This document shows positions 10,749-23,339 of a DNA stretch of 64,000 nucleotides, in pieces. Each line of letters starts with the position of its first letter. Within the stretch, counting starts at the first letter, position 1. Source of the stretch: Chlamydomonas reinhardtii (taxonomy: Eukaryota > Chlorophyta > Chlorophyceae > Chlamydomonadales > Chlamydomonadaceae); contig NC_057015.1 in NCBI RefSeq assembly GCF_000002595.2, positions 1,835,932-1,899,931 of the forward strand. Direction: 5' to 3'. The notes under the pieces were generated by a model, which worked only from the letters and a program-made list of their open reading frames with translations, was not told the DNA's origin and did no database searches. Both the position numbers and the translations under genes were made by a program.

Positions 10749-11885
10749 GCTCAGTGTTCGAGGTATTGGAGCGGCATGGCTAGCAGCGGTGCCGTGGCAA
10801 GACAATATGAGTAGTCTTAGAGCGGCCGGCAGGGCTTGTCGTCAGAGGGCCCGGGCTTTGTATGCGACGTTTGCATGTGATAATCGATGCGGGAGAGCCC
10901 CAACCAGTACGGCTTGTTGCTGAGGTTAGCTGTGTGGTGCGTACAAATATGTCGCCAAGTAGGCAGGATTAGCACTTCATGCGAAGGCCGATTGATAGCA
11001 CGGGACGAGCGCGTCAAGGGCGCTGTCACTTCATAGGGATGGCGCGTCACTGTCCGCGCCCAAGGACAGAGCGGGAGATGTTGTGAGCGTGTCAGGATGG
11101 TACCGGGATGGGATTTTGCCCGTGCCGCTTAAACTAATCATTCAGAATGCAGGCGGCTTCTACATGACTTACTTTCACCTTCACTCACTCATAGTTTCCG
11201 CCTTTGGGTTTGCAAGCCCGCACATCGCCGAGCAAACCGCCCTAGCAAAGTTGCACCTCTGCCAGGCCCAATTTGAGGATTGCCCATATCATACTTGATA
11301 GTTACTTTGAATCTTCAGCCTTTGTATGCAGCTTGGACAGCGCGAGCGTGCTGAGCAAACCCACATCATCGCTTTGTTAGAGAGGCCCTGCGATGAGCCT
11401 TAAACATGCCCTCCGTCAAGCTGGAGGGCTTATTTCAGCAGTAGCATCCTCGAGCTCGTCCACGGGTATGAGGAAGGCGTGGGACTCGACCTTCATCAGC
11501 GCCGGGCGGCCCACCCTGACGCGCTGCCTTCCTTGTCTGCAGGCGCGGTATCGTTGTTCCTGAATGGAGCTCTAGATGTGGTAAGCTGCGCAGAAAGTGT
11601 TGCTTTGGCGAGTCTCGGCGCGCCAAACATCACTCATCTCCCTTGCAGAGGCCTGCGCTGCATCGTTTGTTCCTCACAGCTGCTGTGCCCCAAGGCTACA
11701 TACAGGTAAAGCTTGCGCAACGCCCTCGGGTGTATTCCGGTTAGGGAAACGGAACTGAAAACCGAGTAGGGCTGTCGGCACGCTCGCGCCACCTCACAAC
11801 CGCAACCGACGTGGCCGTGCCCGCAATCCCGCGCAACTTCACAAACATCACCACTCTTTGCAAACGATATGCACGCGCACTGCAG
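10749..11885. other. Intergenic plus unresolved 5' part of the polyprenyl synthase gene
   Basis: No complete exon could be fixed. The polyprenyl synthase that follows lacks a start codon in its first secure exon, so one or more 5' exons encoding a targeting peptide should lie here, most likely 11.4-11.8 kb. The frame is open back to 11745, but without an ATG. Confidence 0.4.
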
Positions 11886-14393
11886 ACATGGGCAGAGGTG
11901 CACGACCGCCGCGTGGAGCCGTTCAGCGTGGTGCAGCAGGAGGTGGACGTGGTGTCGGAGCGGCTCAGACACAGCGTGACCACGGGCATTCCGGCCCTCA
12001 AAACCGCGGCCGAGTACTTCTTCCGGCGAGGCATCGAGGGCAAGCGGCTGCGGCCGACGCTCGCGCTGCTCATGTCCTCGGCGCTGTCCCCCGCCGCGCC
12101 CTCGCCGGAATACCTGCAGGTGGACACGCGGCCGGCGGCGGAGCACCCGCATGAGATGCGGCGGCGGCAGCAGCGCCTCGCCGAGATCGCGGAGCTCATC
12201 CACGTGGCCAGCCTGCTTCACGATGATGTGATCGATGACGCGCAGACGCGGCGCGGCGTGCTGTCGCTCAATACCAGCGTGGGCAACAAGACGGCCATTC
12301 TGGCGGGCGACTTCCTGCTGGCGCGGGCCTCCGTGACGCTGGCGTCGCTGCGCAACAGTGAGATCGTGGAGCTGATGAGTCAGGTGCTGGAGCACCTGGT
12401 CTCGGGCGAGATCATGCAGGTGCGGGGGCTGATGGGTCGGTGGGTGGGTGGCGGGTGGTGGTCAGGGAGTGCGGTGTTTTGTGTGTGCGTGTGCGCGTGT
12501 GTGCGTGCGTGTGTGCGTGCGTGCGTGCGTGCGTGTGTGTGTGTTAAAGAGCACAAGGAAAACGATGCGCAAAGACGTGTGTGTGTGTGTGTGTGAGTGT
12601 GCACGCGGGCGGCGCGGGAGGTGTGGGCAGGCAGCACTGTGCAGCAGGCACGATGGGGGGGGGTGCGGACATGAAGTCAGCCTACTGGTTGGTGGGGATT
12701 GGCACCTGTGCTGAAGAAGCTGGCACCGTGGATGTGGGTAGGGGCTGAGGACTCTGCAAACGCAGAGCTGAAGGGTCCGCCAGCGTTGGGTTACTAGTGA
12801 AGCATGCGCGCTCCATGATCGGCTAGCTCCCTGTGGGCTGGTGCTGGATCTTGGTTCACTTGGGATGGGAATAAACTACCCCCCTCCTCTCACCCCCAGA
12901 TGACCGCCACCAGCGAGCAGCTGCTGGACCTGGAGCACTACCTGGCCAAGACCTACTGCAAGACAGCCAGCCTCATGGCAAACAGCTCGCGCTCCGTGGC
13001 GGTGCTGGCGGGTGCGGCGCCAGAGGTGGGCCCGGGGTGGTCGGGGACCCTGGCGGGTTGGGGGCGGGAGGCCTGACAGGGGCTTGCTTTCCAGCAATAT
13101 CAAAGCTTGTGGTGCTGCCGGCCCTGCAACGAACGTGCAGGTGTGCGACATGGCGTGGAGCTACGGCCGCCACCTGGGCATCGCCTTCCAGGTGGGAGCT
13201 GCTCGAAGGGGGCGGGTGGGGCACGGCAGTTAGACGAGTTATGCGTAGAGACGGCGGGTAGCTGAGACCTCCACACGGGACGAAAATGGGGCAGGGCAAG
13301 GCAGCTGGCCGGGAAGCGGCACGCATGGAACCACGCTTGTGACAGCACGGATCGCCGCTTCGTCAGATGCCTGCTCGCCCTGACACCTTGCAGCTGTGCA
13401 TGACAACCAATCACCCATGATCACACCTGCTGTTGTGCAGGTGGTGGATGACCTGCTGGACCTGACCGGCAGCAGCAGCGTGCTGGGCAAGCCGGCGCTC
13501 AACGACATGCGCAGTGGGCTGGCCACGGCGCCGGTGAGCAGCAGAAGCAGCAGCGGTACAGACAGTGGCGGAGCAAGGGAGGCAAGGGGCCTTAGGGCTA
13601 GGCTGGGTAGGAAGGCTTGGGGGTATAGGTTTCACCGGTAGAGGGGGGGCGTGTGGGCCGGATGTGAGCTGGGGCCAGCCATTCCTGAAGTGGTGGTGAG
13701 GGCTCGTGACGTACAGGGCCACGTGATGCAACCACACTGAATGCCGCCAATTGCAATCGGACCCGTGCCGCTGCCGCCTGCAGGTGCTGTTTGCGGCCCA
13801 GGAGGAGCCGGCGCTGCAGGCGCTCATTCTACGCCGCTTCAAGCACGATGGCGATGTCACCAAGGTGAGGGGCAGCGATGCGGTTCGGGAGGGCTGGGGG
13901 CTTTCACGTTACGTGGTATGCGGGGGAGGGCGCACACGGCTAGGACAATGGGCGTCGGTTTGCTGGAGACAACACGCAACAAGGGACATGTCGGTAGCGA
14001 CCTGTTCTGTGCTGAAGGACTGGTATACATCTTGATCACGCAGGCCATGTCATTGATAGAGCGGACACAGGGCCTGCGGCGAGCGGAGGAGCTGGCAGCG
14101 CAGCACGCCAAGGCAGCAGCGGACATGGTGAGCGCACGGCGGGGGAGTTCGGACATCGGGAGCGCATGTTCCTGGCCTAGGTTGCACGGCGGTAGCACGG
14201 GCTGGCAGGACTGGGGTGCTTAACAGAGCCGACAACCGATCCAAACCACCCGTTGCTTCGCGCACTTACCGACGCTGTACTGGTTGTCCTCGTGCAGATT
14301 CGCTGCCTGCCCACGGCGCAGTCGGACCACGCGGAGATCGCGCGCGAGGCGCTCATACAGATCACGCACCGTGTGCTGACGCGGAAGAAGTGA
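11886..14393 (+). CDS. Long-chain trans-polyprenyl (solanesyl-type) diphosphate synthase
   Basis: Condenses isopentenyl diphosphate units into the all-trans polyprenyl side chain of ubiquinone or plastoquinone. Secure exons: 11886-12419, 12900-13025, 13141-13191, 13441-13533, 13784-13864, 14044-14127, 14298-14393 (stop). They add up to 354 residues, phase-perfect. The first Asp-rich motif is LLHDDVIDDAQTRRG and the second is VVDDLLDLTG, both matching DDxxD; GKRLRP (IPP binding) and GDFLLARA are also present. AEYFFRRGIEGKRLRP resembles the plant SPS3/COQ1 branch, which serves ubiquinone synthesis, more than the plastid SPS1/2 branch. The C-terminus ITHRVLTRKK is typical. The start codon and targeting peptide lie in an unresolved 5' exon; the acceptor CACTGCAG before 11886 sets the left edge. 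The first intron carries GT-rich simple repeats. Confidence 0.9.
12479..12600. repeat. Imperfect (GT)n tract in the synthase intron
   Basis: GTGTGC/GCGTGT-type dinucleotide runs fill this part of the intron between 12419 and 12900, interrupted by a 36-base segment (12541-12576) that also occurs at 53053. Confidence 0.8.
12541..12576. repeat. 36-bp segment shared with 53053-53088
   Basis: The segment starting GTGTTAAAGAGCACAAGG is repeated at 53053-53088 with a single mismatch in 36 bases. It is embedded in simple repeat inside an intron here and in non-coding DNA there, so it is probably a piece of a dispersed element. Confidence 0.8.
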
Positions 14394-15815
14394 GAGCGCA
14401 GCAGACGCAAGGGCGGACAGCTAGTTGCAGCGCGGCTGCAGCGGCCGCACGGAAAGCAGCTGCGCGGTGTGTGTTGCGCAAACGTGTCCCATGAGCGGCA
14501 GAGTGGCGAGTGCTGAGTTTTGCAGTGGATGCTCGTCTTTGGCACGCCGTTACGGTGCTGTCATGATCACATGATGCATGACAGGTTCAGGATGAACAGC
14601 GCGTGTACAATTATGAAGTGTGGCAAGTGACTGGAGTGGTAGCGCTCTGGATTGCCTGTGGATGAAGTCCATGGATCAACGTTCTTGTCGTGTGTCATCG
14701 TGCTGCGTGATTTTCCGTGGTGGAGCTTTGCAGTACGCGCGCCGGCACACATTCATCACAACCAGGACGGATTGGAAGCAGTCTTTCCAGTTCGGTGTTT
14801 ACAACGGCTAGGGCCGGGGTCGACACTACGCACGGTCACGACGCTGTATCGGTTTACCGGGGTAGCGGTGACGTATGTGTGCTCCACATTGCGGGGGCTT
14901 CATGCCGAATTCCATGCATCTAATGTGTTGACGGTCGCGTATGCCCGGCGACTTCTGTGCATGCGACAAGTGGCCGGCCCGCCCACTCAGGCACACACTG
15001 ACCGGGGCGCAGTGCAGGCGTGCAGCACTGGGCCTGGCAGGACCGCAGGCCTGTACCCATGTAAGCGCGCGTGCTCACCATCTTCAACCCCTGCACGCGG
15101 CCTGGCAGTATGCTGAACCTGATCCGCACACCTTTACGACCAGTCGACCACCCCTCCTTGACGTTGCCTCTGACCATCATAACTCCTGCCTATCCTGCCC
15201 GCTTCAATTCCTCGATTGCCTGCGCCTTGCCTTTCAGAATTCGCAATTCTGTCCCTGGTTCTGGCCTGCTTCGTATCCATCGCCCCCCCTGCCCCGCTTG
15301 CGAGGATACCTCCCATGACTCATGTCTCATGGGCCACTGCAACTGTAACTGTAGCTTCGCTTTACTTCAACCCCTGGTGTGGTCGGAACGGTAGTTCTAC
15401 GCCGCACAAGGAAATAACCCTGTAGAACACGCCCTGGCGCATCTAGATGTGTCTTTTGCCTACCACACCTGGCTTCGGTGTTCACACGCTTTTTCTTCGA
15501 CCCCTCCGCACGCTTTGCCTCCAGGGTTTCATCCCAAGCCCCTGGCTTTCTACGCTTTCCTTAGAGCTACAGTAGCTTGCTGGCTTAGGGGTGCATACCT
15601 GGGCTGGCTGGGGGAAGTGGGGGACTCGCAGGGTTCACCGGGATTGGGGCTGGGGGTTCGGGGTCGCATCCACATGGAAAGTATTTCAGTGACACCTTCC
15701 TACCGTTACCTTGCAATGCAAGAAGTATTGTACAGCTATCCAAGTGGAACTGCAATTCCGCACACAGTTTGCAACTTCCACATTCGATCCTTGCTTTACT
15801 TACGAAGCGCCTTGT
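14394..15815. other. Intergenic between polyprenyl synthase and auxilin-like gene
   Basis: No exon chain or known repeat family could be recognised. The stretch should hold the 3' UTR of the synthase gene and the promoter of the auxilin-like gene. A 24-base block (CCCCTGGCTTTCTACGCTTT plus four bases) at about 15540 recurs at about 2630. Confidence 0.45.
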
Positions 15816-18800
15816 ATGGCTGCGTCTAGAAAGAATGACCCTTTCAATTTTGACGATATCTATAAGCAAGCTGGCGTGGAGGACCTTTTCGTCAAGAAGA
15901 CGCTCGGGGAGCTGAAGCAGAAGCAGTCTCCAGGTCCCGGTCCTGCCGCTGGAGTTGCATCAAGTGAGATGGGCCACAGTCTTGTCCGTGAAACTGATGA
16001 AGCAATGCTCGGTGCCAACCCACCTTCCGACTGCTCTCCCCGATGCAGCTGCCCGCGCTCCTGCTACTGCGTCCTCCTCGCACACCGCCGCGCCAGCAGC
16101 AGCATCATTTGACCTTGACTTCTTAAGTAAGTGAAGACGCGCAAAGCGCTGAATCGGCTCTGTGGCGAAGACCACCTGGTGGCAGTAGACGAGGGTTCGG
16201 GGCCCGCACGACTTCCCACACGCCTTCCCCCACACCGCTTCCTTCATGCTGGCTGTGTCCTTGCAGGCTCCATCGCAACTCCGGGAGGGGGCGGAACGCC
16301 GACGAACCTCTCCAAGCCTAGCAGCTCTGCCAACTTGCAGCAGCACGCGCATGCGGCGCCAGCCCCGAAGCCTTCGCAGCACGCTGCGTCGGCACTGGAT
16401 GACCCCTTCGCGCTGTTCAACGAGGTTCCGGGCGCGGCCCCGGCGCAGCGCCACGCCCCGCCGGCCCCGCCCTCAGCGACGGCCTCCAGCGGCTTTGGAA
16501 ATCTACTTGACTTCGACGATGGCCACAGTGAGTGCTGCGGCAAGGGGGTACACTGAGGCAGGCGGCTTGGGCAGCCGGTCCCTGCTTGTGCGTGGGTTGA
16601 CATTGCGGAAGTGCTGTGCGGCGGTAACAGTGCTTAACATGGGCAACAACGATGCTGCATCGCGGCTGTGTGCAAGGGCGATGGCCGATGGGGATACGCG
16701 AGGGCATCAATGCGAATACTGATGGACACTGGTGCTTGTGTTAATGCACCGCAGCTTTTGCGCCAGCGCCGGCTGCTGCGCCAGCGCCTGCCGCTGTGAC
16801 ACATGCCCGGGCCCCAGAGCCGGCACCGGCACCGGCCCCGCAACCAGCTACACCAGCACCGGCGTCTCCAGCACCGGCGCCGACACCGATGGTAGCGCCG
16901 CGGTCGCCTCCGCCGCCTGCCTACGACGACCACACGGCGTACAGCCCCGTCCACGGAACCTCCACCGCAGCAGCAGCACCCGCCTTGGGTGGTGAAGACG
17001 GCAGTTACGGCCGCGGCCACCCTGGTTGCAGCCAGAGCTACTCGCAAGCGCCGCAGCATTACCAGGGGCCTCCGCCGGAGGCCCGCTTCCACAGCACCAC
17101 CGCGGCGCCAGGCGCCGGCCCCGCGCCGCCCAGCTTCAGCCACCAGCACTCGGCGCAGTCGCAGTTTGAGGACGTGCACTCGCAGGCCTCGGCCTCCTCC
17201 ATGTCCGCGCCCTACGCCTGGAGCCACGCCTCACATGGCTCCGCCAGCGCCGGCGCGGGCGGCATCTCGGGGTACCTCAAGGTACGATAGCCCGATAGAG
17301 TCTGACATGGTCATATGACGATGGGACGTCGGGCTTCTGACAAGGGAGGGCCGTTGGTATGACGAGGGAATACGGGGCGTGCGCGGGACGAAAGTACGGG
17401 CCCAGTGCAGCAGCTTGTCGACCACCGCTCACACAAACGCTTGCTAACCTGTCCGACTTCCTTGCTGCTTGCGTTCAGGCGTTCACCAAGAAGGCAGTGC
17501 GGGTGGCGAAGGCGGGTCTGGCGCAGCTGGAACACGCGCTGGAGGGATTGGACCAGGGGGCAGCGGGAGGCGCAGGTGGAGGCAGCGCCTACTCGACGTC
17601 ATCGGACCGCGGGTGGGCTGGGCGTCGCGGGGCGGTGACGGGGCCGGCGGTGGATAGGGGCTGCTTGGTGTACGCAATACACGGCAGGCAGCAACTGACC
17701 TGCAGTCTCGAGGGGCAGGGCGTGCAGCCTGGAGGAGCAGGGCGTACAGGCTCGAGGCGGGAGGTGTGCCGTTAAGTTTGGCGCGAAGCGCACCTGTTAG
17801 GGAACGTCCGGCACGTCAGGCTTGTCACAGCGCAATACCACGACGCACATGCTACTTGATGACACGTTGCTCCTGCGTGTGCAGCGCCGAGGGCGGCCAG
17901 ATTAGTAATGACGAGGCGCTGGCCTGGGCGGTGCGGCTGGCGGACATGGCGCCGCACGCGCAGCAGCAGGAGCTGGCGCAGGTGCGCGGCTGGGTGCTTG
18001 AGCGGTTGAGCGACTGTGGTGGTCCCGGGGCGGGGCCTAGGCGGGCGGGTAGATCGCGTGCAGATGGGGATTGGAAGTGGGGGTTGTTGCCTTGGGCTTA
18101 TGCTGTGTGCTTTACGCGCGAACCTGCAGATGCCGCCGCCGCTCCGGCGGCGGGTGATCGAGGTGCTGCGTGAGCAGATACGCAGTGAGCACGTGGCGGC
18201 GCGGAGTGGCAGCCAAGTCAGCGCAACCAGCTCGCATGAAGCGCACGACATGTACATGCCGCCGGGGGCAGGCCACAGCCACGGCCACGGTGAACCCATG
18301 GGACCGCCGCCGCCCTACCGCGGATCCAGCGACGGTAGCTACCAAGCACCGCACATCGGCGCGCCGGCGGCGGTTGCGCCGGCGCCTCGTGCTGAGGCAG
18401 TTGCGCCTGCGGCTCCGCCGCCCGCCCCAGTGGCGCCGCCGCCGCAGCCTGCTCCGGTGCATCACGAGAGCCACGACTTGTTGGGGATGGGCAGCGGCGG
18501 TCTCTCACCCATGGGCTCCGCGGCAGCAGCGTACCCCGCTGTCCCAGCAGCCAGCGCGCCATCGGCGGCGCGGCCGTCCGCACCCACACCTGCACCAGCA
18601 CCTGCACCTGCACCAGCACCCTCGCCCGTAGTTGATGACCTGCTCGGCTTTGGTGACGGCCCCAGCACCAGCGCTGCCCCGCGGCCGACCGCCCCCGTGG
18701 CGGCCGCGGCGGCCCCCGCGGCTCAGCCGGCCACTCCTCCGCCTCCGCCTCAGCCGCCTGCCCATGTGCCGGCGGCGGCTGTGCACACGGATGACATGGA

Positions 18801-20022
18801 CGATTTCTTCTCGGGCGGCCGCGCCGCTGGCAGCAGCAGCGGCGCGGCAGCGCCGTCCTCCGCGGGGCCTGCGGCGGCGGCGGCCACAGCCACCGCCCGG
18901 GCGGGGTCGATGCACGGTAGCGCCTCGGCGCCGCATCTGGCAGCCGGCCGTGGCGGCGGCGTGGGCGCCAGCAGCAGCGCAGCGGCGCTGTTCGACATGC
19001 TGCACGACGAGGACGCGGGCGGCGTGGATGTGGGCAACGTGGACGTGTCGGGCTATGCGGACCTTTACAAGGGCGAGCAGGGGCACGAGAACGAGCCGGA
19101 GATCCGGAAACGGCTGCGCGCGCAGGTGGGTTTGGTCAATGCGTGGCTGCAGGGGACGGCTATGAATACTACATTGCAGGATCAGGGTGAGCATCCACGA
19201 AACTGGTTCGCCAGCGTGCTCTCATAGTCGTTGCGTACCAAACTAACAGGGCAAACGCGTGTGCGAATGGAGGCTATACCGTGACCTTTCGCTGATGCGC
19301 AAGCTTCTCTTGCCGCCACGCCTGACCCTAATTTTACTTCTCTCTTTCCATGCCCCCCCGCGCAGCGTGAGAAGGCCAAGCACGACCAGATGAAGGCGGC
19401 GCTCAAGGCCAAGCAGGAGATGGAGGCGGAGGAGGCGGCACGGCGGGAGCAGCAGGTGGAGCTCAAGGAGCAGTACAAGACCAACATTGAGGCCTGGAAG
19501 AACAAGAACAAGGTGTGTCCGGACGGGTTCGGAGCCAAGCATTGTGCCGCCTGGGTCTGGGTCGGTGTATCCGCGCGACCCCTAGTCTACCCGCAAGGCC
19601 GGGCTGCGAAGCAGGCACTGCCCGTGTGCCACCCTCGCTGCAACGCCGTGACCCCTTCTACCTTTATGCCTCCTCACGGCCTCCGCCACTGCGCCCCTCC
19701 GCAACCTATTAATCTTGCTGCCAACGCCCCTTCGGTCGTCCAACGGAACATCCATGTATCCCCTCCCCCGACCGCGCGCGCACAGGGCAACATTCGCGGC
19801 CTGCTGAGCTCGCTGCAGACTGTGCTGTGGCCCGACAGCGGCTGGGCGCCGGTGAGCGTGGGTGACATGCTGGAGCCGGTGCAGGTGAAGAAGGTGTGGA
19901 TGCGCGCCAACCTGCTGGTGCACCCGGACAAGGTGCGGCAGCGCAATGGCACGGCGGAGCAGGTGGCCATCGCGGACATGGTGTTTGACGTGCTCAAGGA
20001 CACGTACAACACCTTTAGGTAG
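15816..20022 (+). CDS. Auxilin-like J-domain protein with DPF motifs
   Basis: Auxilins recruit Hsp70 through a C-terminal J domain to strip clathrin from vesicles. Exons: 15816-15963, 16049-16126, 16267-16527, 16755-17281, 17479-17612, 17885-17981, 18130-19125, 19366-19512, 19786-20022. They sum to 2625 nt, 874 residues plus stop, with every phase matching. The J domain occupies about residues 797-874, with HPDK at 842-845 and the auxilin-type flanks VLWPDSGW, PVQVKKVWMRA and ADMVFDVLKDTYNTF. DPF occurs at residues 8-10 and about 121-123; DPF is a classic adaptor-appendage ligand. Residues about 180-740 are Ala/Pro/Ser-rich and disordered, and a charged helix (about 748-796) precedes the J domain. 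No PTEN-like domain is present, unlike animal auxilin. Confidence 0.88.
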
Positions 20023-20481
20023 ATACAGTGAAGGTAGAGGCATGGGTAGAGGTAGAGGCAGGGGGAGCAGGCCGGCCTGGTGATGCCGGGGCGGAAACGA
20101 TTTGAGGCTCAAGGGCAGGGACGCTAGGACGGCGGGTGCAGCGAGCGAAGGGCTCAGAGGGTGACGGCAGCGGCAGCGGCTGGTCGTAACTGTCACAAAG
20201 GGGACATGTGACCGGGTAGGGCCCGGCGAGCACTGAGCGGCGATCGCGTAAAGGGGTGGATTTGATGAGTGCTTGGCATTATTGGGAGTGGAGCTGGCGG
20301 CTGTAGCGGGAGGGCCAGGGCAGGTGAAGGGCGATGTGTGGTGTGAGGTGTCAGCGACATTCGTGGAGGCTGGGCGTGGGTATGGGCGCACTGGCGTGCT
20401 GGACTGAAGTGTGCAGCATTAGCGGGCACTTGCGGTGACTGGCACGGGTGACTGGTGTCTGGGCGGATTGCCCTCAACGTG

Positions 20482-20486
20482 TGTAA
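20482..20486 (+). terminator. Candidate TGTAA poly(A) signal for the auxilin-like gene
   Basis: TGTAA lies 460 bp past the stop at 20022. TGTAA is the usual polyadenylation signal in Chlamydomonas-type algae. The convergent neighbour ends at 20607, so the two transcripts would come within about 120 bp of each other. Confidence 0.4.
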
Positions 20487-20606
20487 CAGCATATGTTCTG
20501 CTCCTAGCCTCTCCTTCAACTGCTCTGCGGGAGGTATATCCAAACAACCAAAATGCGCGTCATCGTCCGCTATCAGAAAAGCCCCAAGCGTCTGCCTCAT
20601 GCACCC

Positions 20607-22232
20607 CTACAACAGCGCTGCTGTAACGATGGCAGCACTGCATAGCAGTGCCACCACCAGCGTAATTGCAGACACCACCTGCGCGTGCAGCGTGCAGCCT
20701 GCCGGCAGCACCACCGTGGGCGGCTTCGGCAGGCTCACTGCCATCACACTCCACCGCCCCTCTTGTGGGCTTGGCCCCTCCGACCCTGCCGATGCCTCTG
20801 TCTCCCCTGCTCCCCGCTTGCCCTCCGCCGCTGTCCCCACCACCTCTGCTTCCGCCTCGACCGCCCCAGCCTTGCAGCTGCCCACGGCCTGCCTCTCCAC
20901 GGCATCCGCTTGGCAGCTGGCGCCGTCGGCGCCCTGTCCTGGCTTGCCTTCATGCTCCTCGGAGGTGGCCACGCCAGCTTCTGCTGCTGCATACCGCAAC
21001 AGGAGCTGGGGGGCCGGCCACCGCACTGTGTTCGATGGACCTGCAGTACATCGTAGAAAGGCAGGCAGGGGCGCCGTGGGTACCTTGAAAAGCGGTGGAC
21101 TTACACACAAAACACCCCAGCTGCTGGACATGCTTTCCTCTGTTGAGAGTCCAAATCACAGCCCAACCCAACATTGCGCCGCCCGCCACCTTGCTAATGC
21201 CGCTCACACGCCAAACCGCCTGCTGCAGTCAAGTTAACAACCAGCTCACCTGGTGCAATCCGGAACAGGTCTACAGAGCAGCCTGGCGCACCCTCACCCA
21301 CAGGTGCGGGATACTTGGTGTGGAAGGGCAGCTCGGTGCGGGCGTACACGGAGCGGCCCGCACGCTTCGTGGCGGTGCTTGAGACGTTGTGCAGGGTGAT
21401 GCCGAGCACAGTGGCCCGACATGCTGGCGCCGGTCTGCGCGCAAGGATGCAAGGACACGCCGGTAAATGCCTGGAAGTATTGAAGTGGTACTGGTGTGAT
21501 GTGATGGCAGAAATGGCTCGGCGAGGCGTGGGCTGCGGGGGACTCACTGTTCCAGGTCGAGAGGGCCAAACAGGGACACCTCTATGCCGCCTGCACCGTG
21601 GGAACGGCAGGGCGGAACAAGTTGTTACATTTGTCGTAACAGCTGGCCAGTCATACGCTAGGCAGTTCTGTAGCTGTCAGTCTGTAATCATACGTAGCGC
21701 CGTCGACCGGTTGATATGTGGCAGCTGCATTTGATGTAAGGAGCGCGAGCCTCTCCCACCGTGCCTTTGCACGTGCCCGCGATTCTTCGTATACAGTTGC
21801 GTCCAACAAGCCATAACGCACCTGTCAGAACCTGCCGCAGCTGCTCAAGCTCATAGGGATCCGTGAACAGTTCCGGAGGCAGTGCCTGAAGGATGGTCAC
21901 CTGTAACCGGCGTGCACGCGGGATCAAAGCACAGCTGAGAGCGCACGGCCAACCTTGCCACAGGCATACGGCTTACCTGGCCGGCGGCGTTCGGCACACC
22001 CGTGGTCGCCAGGAGCAAGCGCGGCGAACACGTCAGCTCGTATGAGACTCGTTGATGGGCGCCATCCCTGCGTCGGCAGAGAAGCGTCAGTGGGGTATTA
22101 ACTCAAAATGCGCCGGTGGGCACGGGTGCGACCATGGTCGTCCGAGCTCACCCTCGAACAGCTACCGACAGACAGTCCTCTGCCAAATATGATGGCGTCG
22201 CGTGTTTATTTTTTTGCAGCTTGTACTGCTCC
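20607..22232 (-). CDS. PIGX: PIG-X-like subunit of GPI mannosyltransferase I
   Basis: PIG-X is an ER membrane glycoprotein that stabilises the catalytic subunit PIG-M, which adds the first mannose to the GPI anchor. Minus-strand exons: about 22232-22155 (tentative), 22067-21977, 21900-21822, 21590-21548, 21434-21250, 21139-20607; phases agree throughout. Family hallmarks are GAHQRVSYELTCS (the G-x-H-R-type N-terminal block), LPPELFTDPYELEQL, GGIEVSLFGPLDLEQP, and RTELPFHTKYPAPV (the luminal H-x-R/K-Y-x-P motif). A C-terminal membrane span (VVSAITLVVALLCSAAIVTA) is followed by only a few residues. The stretch between is Ala/Glu-rich. The start codon and a signal peptide were not located and should lie upstream of 22232. 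Confidence 0.72.
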
Positions 22233-23339
22233 GCAATGTCTGTGAGCGAGGGGCGAGAAACGCAGAATTAAACAATTTCGCGGGCTAGGCCGTTCTCCCA
22301 ATGCGCCACGTATACTTGCTTTGCCAGTATGGGAGCGAGAAATGATTCGGTGCTGCTTGGTGCTGCGAGGGCGCGTGCGATATTAGAACCCCAACGCACG
22401 CTGACACAGCGGCCAGGAGCCAAAGAAGAGGTGCAGTTGTATCAGGCATTCACGTGTAACATAAAGGCTTCACGTAGTTGGGTTTCCAGTTGCGGGTAAA
22501 GTTGGGATGCGTGCCAGCGGTGCGCCGGGCCAACCCATTACCCATGCCGCCTCTCGAAACCCGCCGCCGGCCGCCCTCCCCTTGCTCAAGGCTGCTGTAG
22601 GCGCATGTGGTGATATGGACCGTGGACTGGAGGCTACGCATGTGGCACATCACGCATGGGCGCCATAGAAGCTCGGCCAAGCTTTACATTTCTGCCTTAT
22701 CCACATAAGCAGCGAGGTGCTTTATAAGCCCGCGTCCTTCATCTCGGACTTGCACTCGACCGACACGCATTCCCATATTCCCCCACCTACAGTCCGCCCT
22801 CGCCACCTGACAGCGGGACGTTATTCCCTACGTTCTTGGATATGAACCTGGCTCGCCGTATCAATGTACCCTGCACGCCTGCAAAGCATCCGCCCGGCCA
22901 GCCTAACCGCCGCATGGAAGAATAGGGCTTCGGAGTGGATCAGGACGCAGTAGTGGAAGAAGCCGCAGGACAGTAACCACCTAGAGCACTGAAGCCCTAG
23001 AGCTGCACAGCACTCGAGCACGCTGTATGGCGATGTGCCGATATGGCGAATTGCCCATACTATCTATACACATGCTTCATCACCTCCAAGACACTGGCAT
23101 ACGGTTGCATGTCGATATTGTCAAGCACACAGACCCCACACGGTTAGTCTAGCTCCTGGGCAGCTGCCATAGCCTTGCCGGCGACGTCAAGCTGCACTGC
23201 ACTTTGGCAGACGCAGGGATGTACCATGCTAGCATCTACCCTGTCTGACGTATGCACCAGAAACCCGGGTCACACTTGGGGCGAGGGTTACCAGTTCGCC
23301 TCGTTGGAATGCACTCACTCAGGCTCACCCCACATCTGG
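22233..23339. other. Intergenic, PIG-X 5' flank and DENN-gene 3' flank
   Basis: No exon chain was found except that the missing first exon of the PIG-X-like gene probably lies near 22.25-22.5 kb. TTACA at 22684-22688 (TGTAA on the minus strand) is a possible poly(A) signal for the DENN gene ending at 23340, about 650 bp downstream of its stop. Confidence 0.4.

Noticed and set aside
18016-19227. A stand-alone Ala/Pro-rich gene
   Set aside because: It is the large seventh exon of the auxilin-like gene; the donor CAG|GTGGGT at 19125 joins in phase to the charged helix and J domain.
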